49,220 nucleotides of DNA from Anaerolineaceae bacterium 4572_78 (GCA_002084875.1 NBMH01000024.1:1-49220); one strand, 5' to 3'; positions 18,108-27,163 are shown, counted from the first letter of the stretch. Notes: generated by a model not told the origin, from the letters alone. Numbers and translations: made by a program.

Positions 18108-19111
18108 TGTTGTTTTGACCTCGTAGAAATTTTGTGAACATAATTTAATAAATGTTGTAATGCTAATTGTTTGTCTAATCGTAACGCTCTTCGTAATGCC
18201 CGTAGACCGAACTGAACATGTCCTTGTGTAAAATAATAACCGAACATGTACATCCAAAAATGAACCAGTGATTCATGGTCACTTTCAGGAATGAGATGTT
18301 CGTATTTTTCAACTATGCTTGCTCGTTCGACCATAAAGCCGACATCAGACATGACCACTGTTTTAGCAGAACTATGAATACGAAAATATACCAGTTCGTC
18401 TTTGATGTATGTTACGTCGGCATGTTGCAAAATTCGGACTAAGAAATCACGGTCTAAACAGTAGTAATACTGCTCATCAAGTTGCCCTGCCAACTGCCAA
18501 GCATGGCGTGGGAAAAAAATACTAGGCTGGTGCCATGTAGGATTATCCTGCCAAAATTTGATAAACTTTAGCCATGAAAAGCCGCTTGATTCGATAACTC
18601 GCAACCGTTCTCGTGTATCGCTGTCAAATTCGACTACTGTTCCCGCAATAAGATTATCAGGAGGGACAAAGCTTGTTTTGTCTGTCAAGCCTTGATTTGA
18701 CGTTCCAGCATGTCCAACAGCAGATAATGCTTGTGGCAAGTACACATCATCAGAATTGAGCCAAGCTAATAACTTTCCCGATGATTTTGCCCAACCGCGA
18801 TTGATGGCATTTGCTTGTCCCTTGTCGGGTTCGCTGACCCAATAGGTCAACCATGTTTCATACTTGCGGATAATATCTACACTTCCATCAGTACTGCCAC
18901 CGTCCATGATAATGTATTCTAGGTTCGGATACCCTTGCAATAAAACAGAACGTATTGTTTCTTCGATGAACGGTGCTTGATTGTAAGATGGTGTAACAAT
19001 GGTAATGCCAGGCATATAGGGATTAGCCATTTGCGGACTTTCTTCTGTCCATGGCCAACCTACTTTATTTGATGGTGGTGGAGGCAATTCATTGAGAGTT
19101 GGACATTTCAT
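18104..19111 (-). CDS. Glycosyltransferase family 2
   Basis: This 335-residue soluble GT-A enzyme transfers a sugar from a nucleotide sugar. [19 protein letters not shown] and the divalent-metal motif LNSDDV are at the expected positions, and the acceptor-side motif DRDFLVRIL follows. The N-terminus ([21 protein letters not shown]) is a recognisable extension of a GT2 group that I recall from Anaerolineae, and it favours ATG 19111 over the upstream TTG at 19153, which lies inside a repeat end. The ribosome binding site is poor. The gene overlaps the broken epimerase by four bases, so both probably served surface polysaccharide or glycolipid synthesis. Confidence 0.85.
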   Translation of the reverse strand: MKCPTLNELPPPPSNKVGWPWTEESPQMANPYMPGITIVTPSYNQAPFIEETIRSVLLQGYPNLEYIIMDGGSTDGSVDIIRKYETWLTYWVSEPDKGQANAINRGWAKSSGKLLAWLNSDDVYLPQALSAVGHAGTSNQGLTDKTSFVPPDNLIAGTVVEFDSDTRERLRVIESSGFSWLKFIKFWQDNPTWHQPSIFFPRHAWQLAGQLDEQYYYCLDRDFLVRILQHADVTYIKDELVYFRIHSSAKTVVMSDVGFMVERASIVEKYEHLIPESDHESLVHFWMYMFGYYFTQGHVQFGLRALRRALRLDKQLALQHLLNYVHKISTRSKQQ

Positions 19112-19141
19112 TTTTTTAGACTCACGCACAGTATAGACATC

Positions 19142-19293
19142 AGGGCTGTTCAATGCTACTATTCAGGGCTGTTCAATGCTAGTTTTTAACAAGATACACT
19201 GGAGGGTCAAAGCTTGCTTTGACATGAAAAAGCAAGCTTTTTCACTCCATAAATATCCCAAGCCATGTTTTTGTTTTAGCATCAAACAGCCCT
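19142..19293 (+). repeat. Full family A element preceded by a solo terminal repeat
   Basis: A lone end, AGGGCTGTTCAATGCT (19142-19157), is followed by a full element (19165-19293). The full copy has the same left end, a TGACAAG-like arm (AACAAGATACACTGGAG), the double-hairpin core, the AAGCCATG arm and the right end TTAGCATCAAACAGCCCT. The doubled end may mark a nested insertion or an imprecise excision. Confidence 0.85.
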
Positions 19294-19428
19294 ATGTGCT
19301 GGACAGACTTCTACATGGCATTATAACATTTTTGTTGAAACATGCTAATTTTGATTGATGTATTTTTATTTTTCACGCACTGGTTCATTTTTTGTTCTCA
19401 TTCTGAGATTATGTTACCATGCCAATCG

Positions 19429-21567
19429 ATGAAACCACGAATCACTATCTCAAAAATTAGCTTGTCTTGGATATTAATTATTCTAACACTTATCGCTTTT
19501 GGACTGCGGTTGTATCGTTTAGAAGCCACGAGTCTACGCGGTGACGAGGCATTTGATAGCATTTATGCTACCTTGCCTATCCTCGATATTATTGAACAGA
19601 ATCGTTTTATTCAAACCTATCCTCCGCTATATCATACCACATTACATTTTTGGCTTATGATTGCTGGTAATAGTGCCTTTAGTATTCGTTGGCTGATGGG
19701 TGTAATTCCAGGTACATTGGTTATCCCCCTAACGTATCAATTAGCTCATCTTTTGTTCAGACGACAGAAATTGAGTCTATTGGCGGCTTGGTTGGCAGTG
19801 ATTAATCCTTATCTGTTGTGGTGGTCACAAGATGCCCATTTTTATGCCTTGCTCAGCATGTTTGCCGTAGGGATTACTGTTTTTGCCCTACGAGTTTGGC
19901 ATAAGCCATCAAGTTGGTTGTTATTGTGGTTGTATATTATCATTACTGTACTGGGCTTTTATACTCATTATTTTACTTATTTCAGTTGGGGTGCGGTTAA
20001 TTTAATTGCTTTATGGTTTACCTTTAACTGGAGTGACAAAGCTGGCTTTGTCATGTCAAACCAAGGTTTGATGCTCCAAAAGAAGTGGTGGTTGGCTCAA
20101 ATTATTATTGTGGTATTATACAGCCCTTGGATTTATCTTAGCTTGTGGATTGTAACTACTTACATTGAGCCATGGATTGAGTTTGCACCGTTTGTTGAAA
20201 TATTATATCGCAATTTGGCGGCGTATAGTATTCATCTTGGCCAACGTGAGGCATGGGGGATAGTAGCTATTGGATTGGCGGGGGTGCTTTTTTTGATTGG
20301 AGCATTGCCAGTAAGACCTGACAGGTTTCGAAAACCTGTCAGGTCTGAACCTAGGTTTCTAAAAACCTGTCAGGCATCGATTATCCTGCAAGTGATGATT
20401 TTTGCTCCCCTGTTTGTACTTTATATTGCCACCTACATCCGCCCATTATACGATGAAAAGTTGACCATATTTGTAGTGCCGCTTTTTCTAATCACCTTAG
20501 CTAGAGGGATTGACCTCATCATGTCGAATAGTAATTATTCACTCCCCTCGTTAGTAGACCCCACCCCCGACCCCTCCCCTACAAGGATAAGGGAGTACGA
20601 TTTCCCTCACCACTCTCCTACAAGGATAGGGGTGGAGGGTGAACAGTTATTGTCGAATAAATGCATGGCAGTTCAATTTTTCGGAAAAATTGGACTTCTG
20701 ACTGTGGCAAAGCCGATTGGTTATCTAAGCCTCATGCTAATTTCAGGTGCCATGTTGCTTTCTAATTACCATTATTTTTTTAATCCCGACTATGCTAAAA
20801 GTCCTGATTGGCATGGATTGATGAATTATGTTCATACCCATGCTCAAGCAGATGATTTACTAATTTATAATTTTCCCGAACCGACCATTCCTTATTACAA
20901 TGATGACCGCTTGCCGATTATTCTTTTGCCGAGTAATGATGATTTGGACCAGACGCAAATTGTCATAGAAACTGAAAAGGGTATCGGTGGGTATCGGCGG
21001 GTGTGGTTTGTACCGTTGGTAAAATCATGGTGGGATACGAACGCTGATGTATTGACTTGGCTCAATCGACATGCCGACCGCCAAGAAGAAAAATTCTTCC
21101 GAGATACACATGTTATTTTATATCTAACACCTACTACATGGCAAGAAAAGATGATTTCCCAACCTACCCTTTTTGCCGAAGGTATCAGATTACATGGATT
21201 TCATGTTGCTGAAACTGATTTATCTAGCGATGATGTTGTCGATTTATCACTTTATTGGCAGGCAGAACGCGTCTTTGATATATCTTATACTGTGTTTACT
21301 CATGTAATTAGAACTGATGGTCAGTTGTACGGACAATGGGACAATCTACCAGTAAGCGGCACATATCCCATGACAGAATGGGCACCAGGTGAAATGATTG
21401 TAGATAAATACGAAATTCCCATAAACACATACGCTCCTGCGGGAAATTATCGTCTGCTAATTGGGTTGTATAACCCTGCAACTGGGGTACGATTGCCAGT
21501 GTTAGATGCAGAAGACAAACCAATTAACGACCATGTTCAGTTGAGTGTAAAAATTACATTGCAATAA
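19429..21567 (+). CDS. GT39/ArnT-like membrane glycosyltransferase carrying several palindromic insertions
   Basis: This membrane protein has about 712 residues. The first 400 contain about ten hydrophobic segments and the GT-C acidic motif SLRGDEAFDS in the first loop, as in undecaprenyl-phosphate-sugar-dependent transferases. The C-terminal part (about 560-712) is an extracytoplasmic beta-rich domain (VTHVIRTDGQLYGQWDNLP...). Three repeat families are translated inside it: a family A core (20029-20078), family B copies (20314-20374) and family C (20531-20650). They add about 75 residues to loops between membrane segments without stopping the frame. ATG 19429 is chosen because family members start near KPRITISK; ATG 19411 and 19342 are also possible and none has a good ribosome binding site. 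Whether the loaded protein still works is unknown. Confidence 0.8.
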   Translation: MKPRITISKISLSWILIILTLIAFGLRLYRLEATSLRGDEAFDSIYATLPILDIIEQNRFIQTYPPLYHTTLHFWLMIAGNSAFSIRWLMGVIPGTLVIPLTYQLAHLLFRRQKLSLLAAWLAVINPYLLWWSQDAHFYALLSMFAVGITVFALRVWHKPSSWLLLWLYIIITVLGFYTHYFTYFSWGAVNLIALWFTFNWSDKAGFVMSNQGLMLQKKWWLAQIIIVVLYSPWIYLSLWIVTTYIEPWIEFAPFVEILYRNLAAYSIHLGQREAWGIVAIGLAGVLFLIGALPVRPDRFRKPVRSEPRFLKTCQASIILQVMIFAPLFVLYIATYIRPLYDEKLTIFVVPLFLITLARGIDLIMSNSNYSLPSLVDPTPDPSPTRIREYDFPHHSPTRIGVEGEQLLSNKCMAVQFFGKIGLLTVAKPIGYLSLMLISGAMLLSNYHYFFNPDYAKSPDWHGLMNYVHTHAQADDLLIYNFPEPTIPYYNDDRLPIILLPSNDDLDQTQIVIETEKGIGGYRRVWFVPLVKSWWDTNADVLTWLNRHADRQEEKFFRDTHVILYLTPTTWQEKMISQPTLFAEGIRLHGFHVAETDLSSDDVVDLSLYWQAERVFDISYTVFTHVIRTDGQLYGQWDNLPVSGTYPMTEWAPGEMIVDKYEIPINTYAPAGNYRLLIGLYNPATGVRLPVLDAEDKPINDHVQLSVKITLQ
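20029..20078 (+). repeat. Family A core in frame in the GT39 gene
   Basis: It reads WSDKAGFVMSNQGLMLQ, in the same orientation and frame as the copy in the C25 protease. The hairpins (GACAAAGCTGGCTTTGTC and TCAAACCAAGGTTTGA) are retained, with paired changes in the stems. Confidence 0.85.
20314..20374 (+). repeat. Family B palindrome, one full and one partial copy in tandem
   Basis: The full copy, 20314-20346, is identical to 2719-2751. A second, degenerate copy (CCTAGGTTTCT and AAAAACCTGTCAGG) is at 20350-20374. Together they read RPDRFRKPVRSEPRFLKTCQ in the GT39 frame. Confidence 0.85.
20531..20650 (+). repeat. Family C element, both ends present, in frame in the GT39 gene
   Basis: It begins GTAATTATTCACTCCCC and ends GGGTGAACAGTTAT, with the sub-repeat CTCTCCTACAAGGATA or CCCCTACAAGGATAAGGG twice inside. 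It is translated as VDPTPDPSPTRIREYDF..., without a stop. Confidence 0.85.
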
Positions 21568-21637
21568 ATTACTTGTCAATTTCCATAAATGCTCAATTCA
21601 TGCTAAACTATACGGCATGTAGAAGTAGATACTATTC

Positions 21638-21767
21638 AGGGCTGTTTAATGCTAAAATAAAGAACATGGCTTGGGATATTTATGGAGCGAAAAAGCTTGC
21701 TTTTTCATGTCAAAGCAAACTTTGACCCTCCAAGTTATCTTGTCAAAAAATAGCATTGAACTGACCT
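21638..21767 (+). repeat. Full family A element
   Basis: It is 130 bases long, with ends AGGGCTGTTTAATGCTA and TAGCATTGAACTGACCT, the arm AAGAACATGGCTTGGGATATTT, the core (GCGAAAAAGCTTGCTTTTTC, then GTCAAAGCAAACTTTGAC) and the arm TTATCTTGTCAAAAAA. It is the best reference copy in the window. The rest of the gap before 21860 holds only a ribosome binding site. Confidence 0.9.
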
Positions 21768-21859
21768 GGAGTAGGTACGGTTTCGTTGTCAAACAGTCAG
21801 GTAATGAAACCTGAAATACTAAACATGATTTATTATTAACAATATAGAAAGGATATCAA

Positions 21860-22420
21860 ATGTCAGAAGCACTTGAAAAAGTATTTGTTTCACTGGTTGA
21901 AAAGAGTTGGGATAAATACTATGAGCGTATTCATCACAAATATCTTGATGATATGTTAGTAGGGGCTGTGATAGCCTCTAATGTAGAAATGGGATATTCC
22001 CTAATTGACCTCAATTCAGATGGGGTTAATCATTATCTCCGTTTTGAACATCTGCCGTCTAAAAAGCGGTTAATTTTTCAATTGACCAATCTTACCGAAG
22101 ATATAGTTTCTGCTAAAGTGTTAGGGAAACATGCTCGGGTTGTTATTGGCTATGGTCAAATGATTAGCAATGTCGGCAAAATTTGGCAGGCATTTAAGGC
22201 TGAAGTTAAAAGCGGTCTTTTAGATAAAGGTGAGCCAGGTGTAATCACCTTTGATGCAGATGTCACATCGGGCTATATTTATGCCCAAGTTCCCCTCATT
22301 TTAGACCTTGAACAATATTTTGAAGGGAAATACAAAATCAATCATCCTTTACTTGAAAAGCATATTTCTGCCGTAACCCATTCGCTAGCAAAATATCTAG
22401 CGGGACGGCTTGGTGCATAG
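21860..22420 (+). CDS. Conserved-looking protein of unknown function (first of a paralogous pair)
   Basis: This 186-residue soluble protein has no signal, membrane segment or catalytic motif that I recognise. AGAAAGGA precedes the ATG. The predicted order is a short helix, DDMLVGAVIASNVEMG, several beta strands (YLRFEHLPSKKRLIFQLTN), a helix (KIWQAFKAEVKSGLL), a further strand pair (GVITFDADV, YAQVPLILDL) and a C-terminal helix (HISAVTHSLAKYLAGRLG). The next gene starts 13 bases after the stop and has the same layout, suggesting an old tandem duplication. Function unknown. Confidence 0.6.
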   Translation: MSEALEKVFVSLVEKSWDKYYERIHHKYLDDMLVGAVIASNVEMGYSLIDLNSDGVNHYLRFEHLPSKKRLIFQLTNLTEDIVSAKVLGKHARVVIGYGQMISNVGKIWQAFKAEVKSGLLDKGEPGVITFDADVTSGYIYAQVPLILDLEQYFEGKYKINHPLLEKHISAVTHSLAKYLAGRLGA

Positions 22421-22432
22421 GAGGCAAATGTA

Positions 22433-22963
22433 ATGTTTTCATTTTTATCGAAATTTCAGCATAAAAAAGAAATGAGGGAGAGCAAAGATGAAATTCTTGT
22501 CGGTGAAATTGTGCGTGTCATGGCAAGATTAGGCAATCCTGCTATTGGTTTTTCGGCAAACATGGGTAAACAATCCATCCGCTTTAAGCCGACACGGGAT
22601 ACATTGCTTTTCTCGATTGTCATCACCCTAGACCGTAAAACGGGCGGGACAGCAATACAAGAAGCCCTTATTGGCAGTAAGGCAACCCTTACTATCCAAA
22701 CGAATGTAAAAAATTATATTGCTGACCCCGATGATTTAATTCAGATGTATAAGACTGATGTGCAGAATATCTTAAAGGTGCCTATTCTTGGCGGAATACG
22801 ACTTGACCATCAAATCAATACCGTATTTGCCACCAAACAAGTCATCATCGATATTGGTAAGCACATCCCCAAAGATGAAAAAGGGGTTGAGAGGTTATCG
22901 CAGTTTTTGGTGGAACATATCAATGAACTGCGTAATAAATTGGCTCCGTATAAAAAATGGTAG
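22433..22963 (+). CDS. Protein of unknown function (second of a paralogous pair)
   Basis: This 176-residue soluble protein has AGGAGG upstream of the ATG. It can be aligned by eye with the preceding protein: DEILVGEIVRVMARLG against DDMLVGAVIASNVEMG, YKTDVQNILKVPILG against FKAEVKSGLLDKGEP, TKQVIIDIGKHI against AQVPLILDLEQYF, and a closing helix (LSQFLVEHINELRNKLA). The conserved order suggests a shared fold and perhaps a heteromeric complex (inference). No known domain is recognised. Confidence 0.6.
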   Translation: MFSFLSKFQHKKEMRESKDEILVGEIVRVMARLGNPAIGFSANMGKQSIRFKPTRDTLLFSIVITLDRKTGGTAIQEALIGSKATLTIQTNVKNYIADPDDLIQMYKTDVQNILKVPILGGIRLDHQINTVFATKQVIIDIGKHIPKDEKGVERLSQFLVEHINELRNKLAPYKKW

Positions 22964-22970
22964 CTATTAT

Positions 22971-23020
22971 TGGAGCGTCAAAGCTTACTTTGACATGAAA
23001 AAGCAAGTTTTTTTGCTCCA
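22971..23020 (+). repeat. Family A core alone, between convergent genes
   Basis: The 50-base core, TGGAGCGTCAAAGCTTACTTTGACATG followed by AAAAAGCAAGTTTTTTTGCTCCA, is present without terminal repeats. It lies between stops at 22963 and 23046 and could terminate both genes. Confidence 0.85.
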
Positions 23021-23045
23021 AAACCAAAACGGGAATTGTGGCTAC

Positions 23046-24296
23046 TTATCCTCCTTTTTGCAAAACATCCTTCAGCAAGGCTCGATTTTCCGAACGTAGT
23101 TTTTGATACATGTTTTCATCGACATTGCCGTCATGATGTATTTTATCTAACTCGGTGAGCAAAGCTAACAGCCTCACTTTTTCTTCTGCTAATGAAGTGT
23201 CATGGTTCTTTTGGGGATATTGCACGGTATAATAAAGGCTAAAACCAAGTACTGCACCACATAATCCCAAAATCGCCCATAACAACACAGTTTGGTCATT
23301 TCTAGTTGGTGTTGAGGGTGAGGTGGAGCCTTTTTGTTCCATGACGGGCATGTTTACACTATCTAAATTACCGAACATAATTGTAAAAGATTCATCTGCT
23401 TTGAAATCGGCACCACGCAACAGTTGATAATCCTCCCCTTCCATTGTCTCTACCCCTTGCAATATTAGCTGTTCACTTTGGATAGTCGGTCCCGCATTTT
23501 CAGCTAAAACAATTGTGTTTGATATATTATAGAAAAGGGTTATTTCAACTTTATCCTCAGATTGGTCAATAGGAATACTATATTGTGCTAAAGCCATGTA
23601 ACTATCTTCACCTGGCAAAATAGGTTGGCTATCAGCATAATATCCCGCACTTGGTCGGATTGTGTTATTCTCAAATTTAATAGCCGTAGCATCGACAGGA
23701 ATCATTATCTTGATAGTTTCATGCTGCTTATCTGTTCCCATTTCTCCTACAAAGGCATGCTTTCCTGAATTGCCAAAGACATACACATCTGTAATGTCAA
23801 TAAATCCCAAATTATAACTTATGATGCGATGTAAACGACTCTGATAAAGCGATTCAGGATTTGGGGTTGTCTCATAAACGGTAAGGTCATGCTCAAGCAT
23901 GGTTTCCTCAGCCTGAAACTGGATAAATTCCGAACTCGGAAAAGAAATATCATTGTATGTTGCATCTAAAAGATAGAACATGCTTGTTGACCTTTTCACG
24001 TTTTCAAAGATAAACAAGCCATTATTCGTAGTGACTATTTTGATTGTGTCAATGGTATTTCCTGAATGGTCAAGGATTTGTAATGTAACAGGGATATTTC
24101 CATGAGGATTACCCATTGTGCCATTGATAACCTTTCCTGTTATAATGCCATCTTCGGTTAACGTCGTTGGTGTTTGTTTCAGGGGAGATGCCTGGACTGT
24201 ATTGGGAATGTAATACATCATGCCAGCAAATAGACAAGCACTCATGATACAAATAACGAATAAATAAAATTTTGGTTTTTGTGTGTAATATTTCAT
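23046..24296 (-). CDS. Exported membrane protein with carboxypeptidase-regulatory-like fold and C-terminal anchor
   Basis: This 416-residue protein has an N-terminal hydrophobic segment (FYLFVICIMSACLFAGMMYY). A beta domain (about 50-130; GIITGKVINGTMGNPHGNIPVTLQI) resembles the carboxypeptidase-regulatory/CNA-B-like fold. A long beta-rich region follows, then a second membrane segment (VLLWAILGLCGAVLGFSLYY, about 345) and a cytoplasmic helix (VRLLALLTELDKIHHDGNVDENMYQKL), similar in style to CcmI-like or SHOCT-like tails. ATG 24296 is preferred over the upstream in-frame start at 24380 because the signal segment follows directly. It may present an outer domain coupled to a short cytosolic helix. 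No ccm or sortase genes are adjacent. Confidence 0.65.
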   Translation of the reverse strand: MKYYTQKPKFYLFVICIMSACLFAGMMYYIPNTVQASPLKQTPTTLTEDGIITGKVINGTMGNPHGNIPVTLQILDHSGNTIDTIKIVTTNNGLFIFENVKRSTSMFYLLDATYNDISFPSSEFIQFQAEETMLEHDLTVYETTPNPESLYQSRLHRIISYNLGFIDITDVYVFGNSGKHAFVGEMGTDKQHETIKIMIPVDATAIKFENNTIRPSAGYYADSQPILPGEDSYMALAQYSIPIDQSEDKVEITLFYNISNTIVLAENAGPTIQSEQLILQGVETMEGEDYQLLRGADFKADESFTIMFGNLDSVNMPVMEQKGSTSPSTPTRNDQTVLLWAILGLCGAVLGFSLYYTVQYPQKNHDTSLAEEKVRLLALLTELDKIHHDGNVDENMYQKLRSENRALLKDVLQKGG

Positions 24297-24426
24297 GATT
24301 TTAATAAAATTGAGATAAGATATCCCACCGATGCCATTGGGCTCGGTGAGTAGTTGAATTTTTGATACTAAACAAACCAATCATACCACAAAATCATCCG
24401 TAGCCAAAATCAAGACAAGATAAATC

Positions 24427-25124
24427 TTAAAAGAGTCCTACTAACACTCTATCATGCCCAGCTAAATCTTGCTTTACCGTAAAATCAGCATAGGATGCAT
24501 ACTCATAAGCAAGACTTAACACATGCTCCCCTTGTTGTGATTCAATTTCCATAATGAGTGTACCTCCTTTTTTGATACAAGCAAATCAATATTACCTGTC
24601 AAGCCCGTTAGCAAATCACTCTGAACAAATGTAATTTTATCCATTACCTGATGACAAATGGCATTATGTTTAGCCATGTATAATGCAAAAGACGAAATAT
24701 CGGTAGCTATAATTTTTACTTGAGCATTTACGGCAAGGCTTATAGCTATACATCCACTTCCTGTTCCCATATCAATGATGCTTGTATATTTTTTTTGCTC
24801 AATCAATTGCAAGGCAGTTTCAACAAGAAGTTCCGTTTCGGGGCGTGGAATTAATACTGTAGAAGAAACATTGAATAAAAGCCCAAAAAAAGCCCGTGTC
24901 CCGATAATGTATGCAACAGGCTCACGGCATGCTCGGCGATGAATATATTTTTGGAATTGATGACATGCTTTTTCAGGGATGCTATCATTACTATGGATAT
25001 ACAACCATGCTCTATTTTGTTTGAGAACATGTGTTAATATGACTTCGGCATCTAAACGAGGAGTATCACATCCATGTTGTTTGAGGTGTTTTGTGGCGTT
25101 ATAAATAATTTCTTTTATCATCAT
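24427..25124 (-). pseudogene. prmC: Release-factor glutamine methyltransferase with the catalytic NPPY region deleted
   Basis: PrmC methylates the GGQ glutamine of peptide release factors. The N-terminal helical domain and the SAM-binding part are intact (RPETELLVETAL, IDMGTGSGCIAISLA, ATDISSFALYMAKHN, FVQSDLLTGL). After GNIDLLVS the normal NPPY motif and about 65-75 following residues are missing. The frame shifts at the AAAAAAGGAGG run near 24565, and the true C-terminus (KKGGTLIMEIESQQGEHVL... to DRVLVGLF) continues in the next frame to 24427. As read it is inactive. Its start overlaps the upstream nuclease-like gene by four bases (ATGA), a translational coupling. Either another copy exists or the deletion is an assembly fault. 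Confidence 0.85.
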
Positions 25125-25741
25125 TCTATCATGCTAAGCAATACACCCATGAGTTTGTTAGATGAGCCGATATGATAATCGTCTATATCAATATATGCTG
25201 TATTCCCTTCCAATTTAACAAATTGCCAAAGAACACCTGTTGTAATAATACCATAAACATATTTAATTTCATTTCCCTTTTGCTGATTAAACACTTGAGA
25301 CGCAATCATGGTCGAAATACACTGCCCTAAACCGCTAGAGATGTTATCATTTTTAGCTTCAACAATGTTGATGACAGGTGCTTTCAAGTAATATTGTTCG
25401 GGAGTAAGACTGATAATAAAATCACATCGTCCTTTTAAGCCACGATGTTTATCTACATTAAATTCAATCCCTGAAAAGAAGCTAATCTTTCGTTCTAACA
25501 TTTCACGAAATTCGGCAATGACAGGTGCAACTATCAATTCAGAACAGGCTTTTTTAGTATTGATGGCTTTTGCTAAGGGTACAAATTTTTTGAGTGTAAC
25601 TGCCAAGTAATCACTAATTTGTCTCGATTCCACATCAGAAAAAAGTGACATGTCTTCTACAAGAGTCGTTCCAAAATACATCGTGATTTCATCAAGTGTA
25701 AACGAACTGTATGATTTGTCGGATAAATCTTTATTTTTCAT
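25121..25741 (-). CDS. PD-(D/E)XK-nuclease-like protein (paralogue 3 of 3)
   Basis: This 206-residue protein has TAGGAG before the ATG. It shares with the two other copies GRCDFII (D107), a strand ending IVEAKNDNISSGLGQC (E128, K130) and YGIITTGVLWQF. Helical segments precede the core, and the C-terminus (SSNKLMGVLLSMIE) matches the ILLGILDYM and LLQILLAIL ends of the others. Unlike them it has no cyclase neighbour; it is coupled to broken prmC and downstream of a histidine kinase. PD-(D/E)XK fold membership is judged from the motif only. Confidence 0.7.
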   Translation of the reverse strand: MKNKDLSDKSYSSFTLDEITMYFGTTLVEDMSLFSDVESRQISDYLAVTLKKFVPLAKAINTKKACSELIVAPVIAEFREMLERKISFFSGIEFNVDKHRGLKGRCDFIISLTPEQYYLKAPVINIVEAKNDNISSGLGQCISTMIASQVFNQQKGNEIKYVYGIITTGVLWQFVKLEGNTAYIDIDDYHIGSSNKLMGVLLSMIE

Positions 25742-25804
25742 TATTTGCTCCTATAGTTTTTAAGAAAAAGATTTTGGGTCCGTAGCCGTGATTTCCAATA
25801 TCAT

Positions 25805-25854
25805 TGGAGCGAAAAAGTTTGCTTTTTCATGTCAAGGCAAGCCTCGACACTCCA
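25805..25854 (+). repeat. Family A core alone
   Basis: The 50-base core (TGGAGCGAAAAAGTTTGC, then CATGTCAAGGCAAGCC) lies between the histidine kinase stop and the nuclease-like gene start. Terminal repeats are missing. Confidence 0.8.
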
Positions 25855-25882
25855 TGAATTACTATCTCAGGAATTGCAAATA

Positions 25883-27163
25883 TCATGTACATGGTAACAA
25901 CACATGAAATGTACTGCCTGGATTTTGATTGGCATCAAAGCCATCACTTTCAACCCAAATGCTTCCTCCATGTGCTTCAACAACCCCTTTAGCAATAGTC
26001 AGCCCAAGTCCAGGACCTCCAGCCCGAAACTGTGTTTTTCCTGAACTATGACGGCTGGTATCTTCAGCAGCAGTGTAGAATTTTTCAAAGATAAGGCGTT
26101 GGTCTTCTCTATTAATACCAATTCCTGTATCTTGCACAGATATTTGGATAAATTCAGCATTATCATCGCTGGACAAATGTTTTGTATCCCCATGGTATGG
26201 TATAGCACTTACCGTAATTTTGCCGTAATCAGGAGTATATTTGATAGCATTACCAATCAATCGTTTGAATATTTGGGTCAATTGGCTACTATCACCGACA
26301 ACACTAGGTAATGTCATCTGTATCTCAATTTCAATTGTGAGATTTCGTTCAATGATTGCCTTTTTCAAATCACGCACCACAGATTCTATCACACCCCTAA
26401 TAGAAAGTGGGCTGTAAACTAACTCTAGTGTAGAAAGTTCGACACGCCCAATACTAATCATATCGTTGATAATATCACTCAATCTGTCTACACCTTTTCG
26501 TAAGCCGTCAATCATTTCGGAGAGGTTTTTATCGCTGGTGAGTTTGGGGTTGGTACGGAGCATATCAGTGTATACATGGAGCATTGTGAGAGGTGTACGC
26601 AGTTCATGGGAAGCAATGTGAATAAAATCTGTCTTAGCTTGGTCAAGTCGTTGCAAACGCTCATGCATAATATTGAGTTCTTCGTGTACCTCTGTCAATT
26701 CACTAAACTTCTGTTGAAGTTCGGTGACCAAGTTTGTCGTCTGTTCACGCAGGAATTTCTCACGCTTAGTGTCCTCTTGTGCTTTACGTGGTTTGCCAAT
26801 GCGAGAAGAAACCTCATAAATCAAGTCTTTTACACCAAACGGTTTGCTCAAATAACCATCACATCCTATGGCAATTGCTCGTTCCACATCATCAGATACA
26901 TTTCGAGCTGTCAATGCCACAATTGGTACAGAGGCTAATTGCGGATAACTTCTGATTTTGGTGACAGCACTAAAACCATCAATATCAGGTAAGTTAATAT
27001 CCATCAAAATAAGGTCGGGTGAAATTTCAACCGCTTTGGATACCCCCTCCAAACCGTTCTCAGCATCAACGACTTTATAGCCTTGACTTTCTAAAATCCG
27101 ACGCACTAAATCACGATTATTTTTTAAATCCTCAACACTTAAAATGGTGAAACTATTTTTCAC
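25883..27163 (-). CDS. Response-regulator/histidine-kinase hybrid
   Basis: This 426-residue cytoplasmic protein has an N-terminal receiver domain (about 5-122; phospho-acceptor in LILMDINLP, KPFGVKD lysine), a coiled linker (about 125-170), HisKA with the H-box FIHIASHELRTPLTML (about 180) and HATPase with N-box RLIGNAIKYTP, G1 QDTGIGI, F-box FEKFY and G2 GPGLGLTIAKGVVEAHGG. It therefore receives a phosphoryl signal and autophosphorylates, a REC-first architecture common in multistep phosphorelays. It has no sensor or membrane segment. The start is GTG 27163 with AAGG eight bases upstream. No partner regulator is adjacent. Confidence 0.9.
   Translation of the reverse strand: MKNSFTILSVEDLKNNRDLVRRILESQGYKVVDAENGLEGVSKAVEISPDLILMDINLPDIDGFSAVTKIRSYPQLASVPIVALTARNVSDDVERAIAIGCDGYLSKPFGVKDLIYEVSSRIGKPRKAQEDTKREKFLREQTTNLVTELQQKFSELTEVHEELNIMHERLQRLDQAKTDFIHIASHELRTPLTMLHVYTDMLRTNPKLTSDKNLSEMIDGLRKGVDRLSDIINDMISIGRVELSTLELVYSPLSIRGVIESVVRDLKKAIIERNLTIEIEIQMTLPSVVGDSSQLTQIFKRLIGNAIKYTPDYGKITVSAIPYHGDTKHLSSDDNAEFIQISVQDTGIGINREDQRLIFEKFYTAAEDTSRHSSGKTQFRAGGPGLGLTIAKGVVEAHGGSIWVESDGFDANQNPGSTFHVLLPCT

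Noticed and set aside
19111..19153. The upstream TTG start for the GT2 gene
   Set aside because: It lies within a family A terminal repeat, while the ATG at 19111 fits the known N-terminus of the group.
24427..25124. An intron, intein or translational bypass explaining the broken genes
   Set aside because: The broken genes lack conserved sequence rather than containing extra sequence, so nothing is there to be spliced or bypassed.
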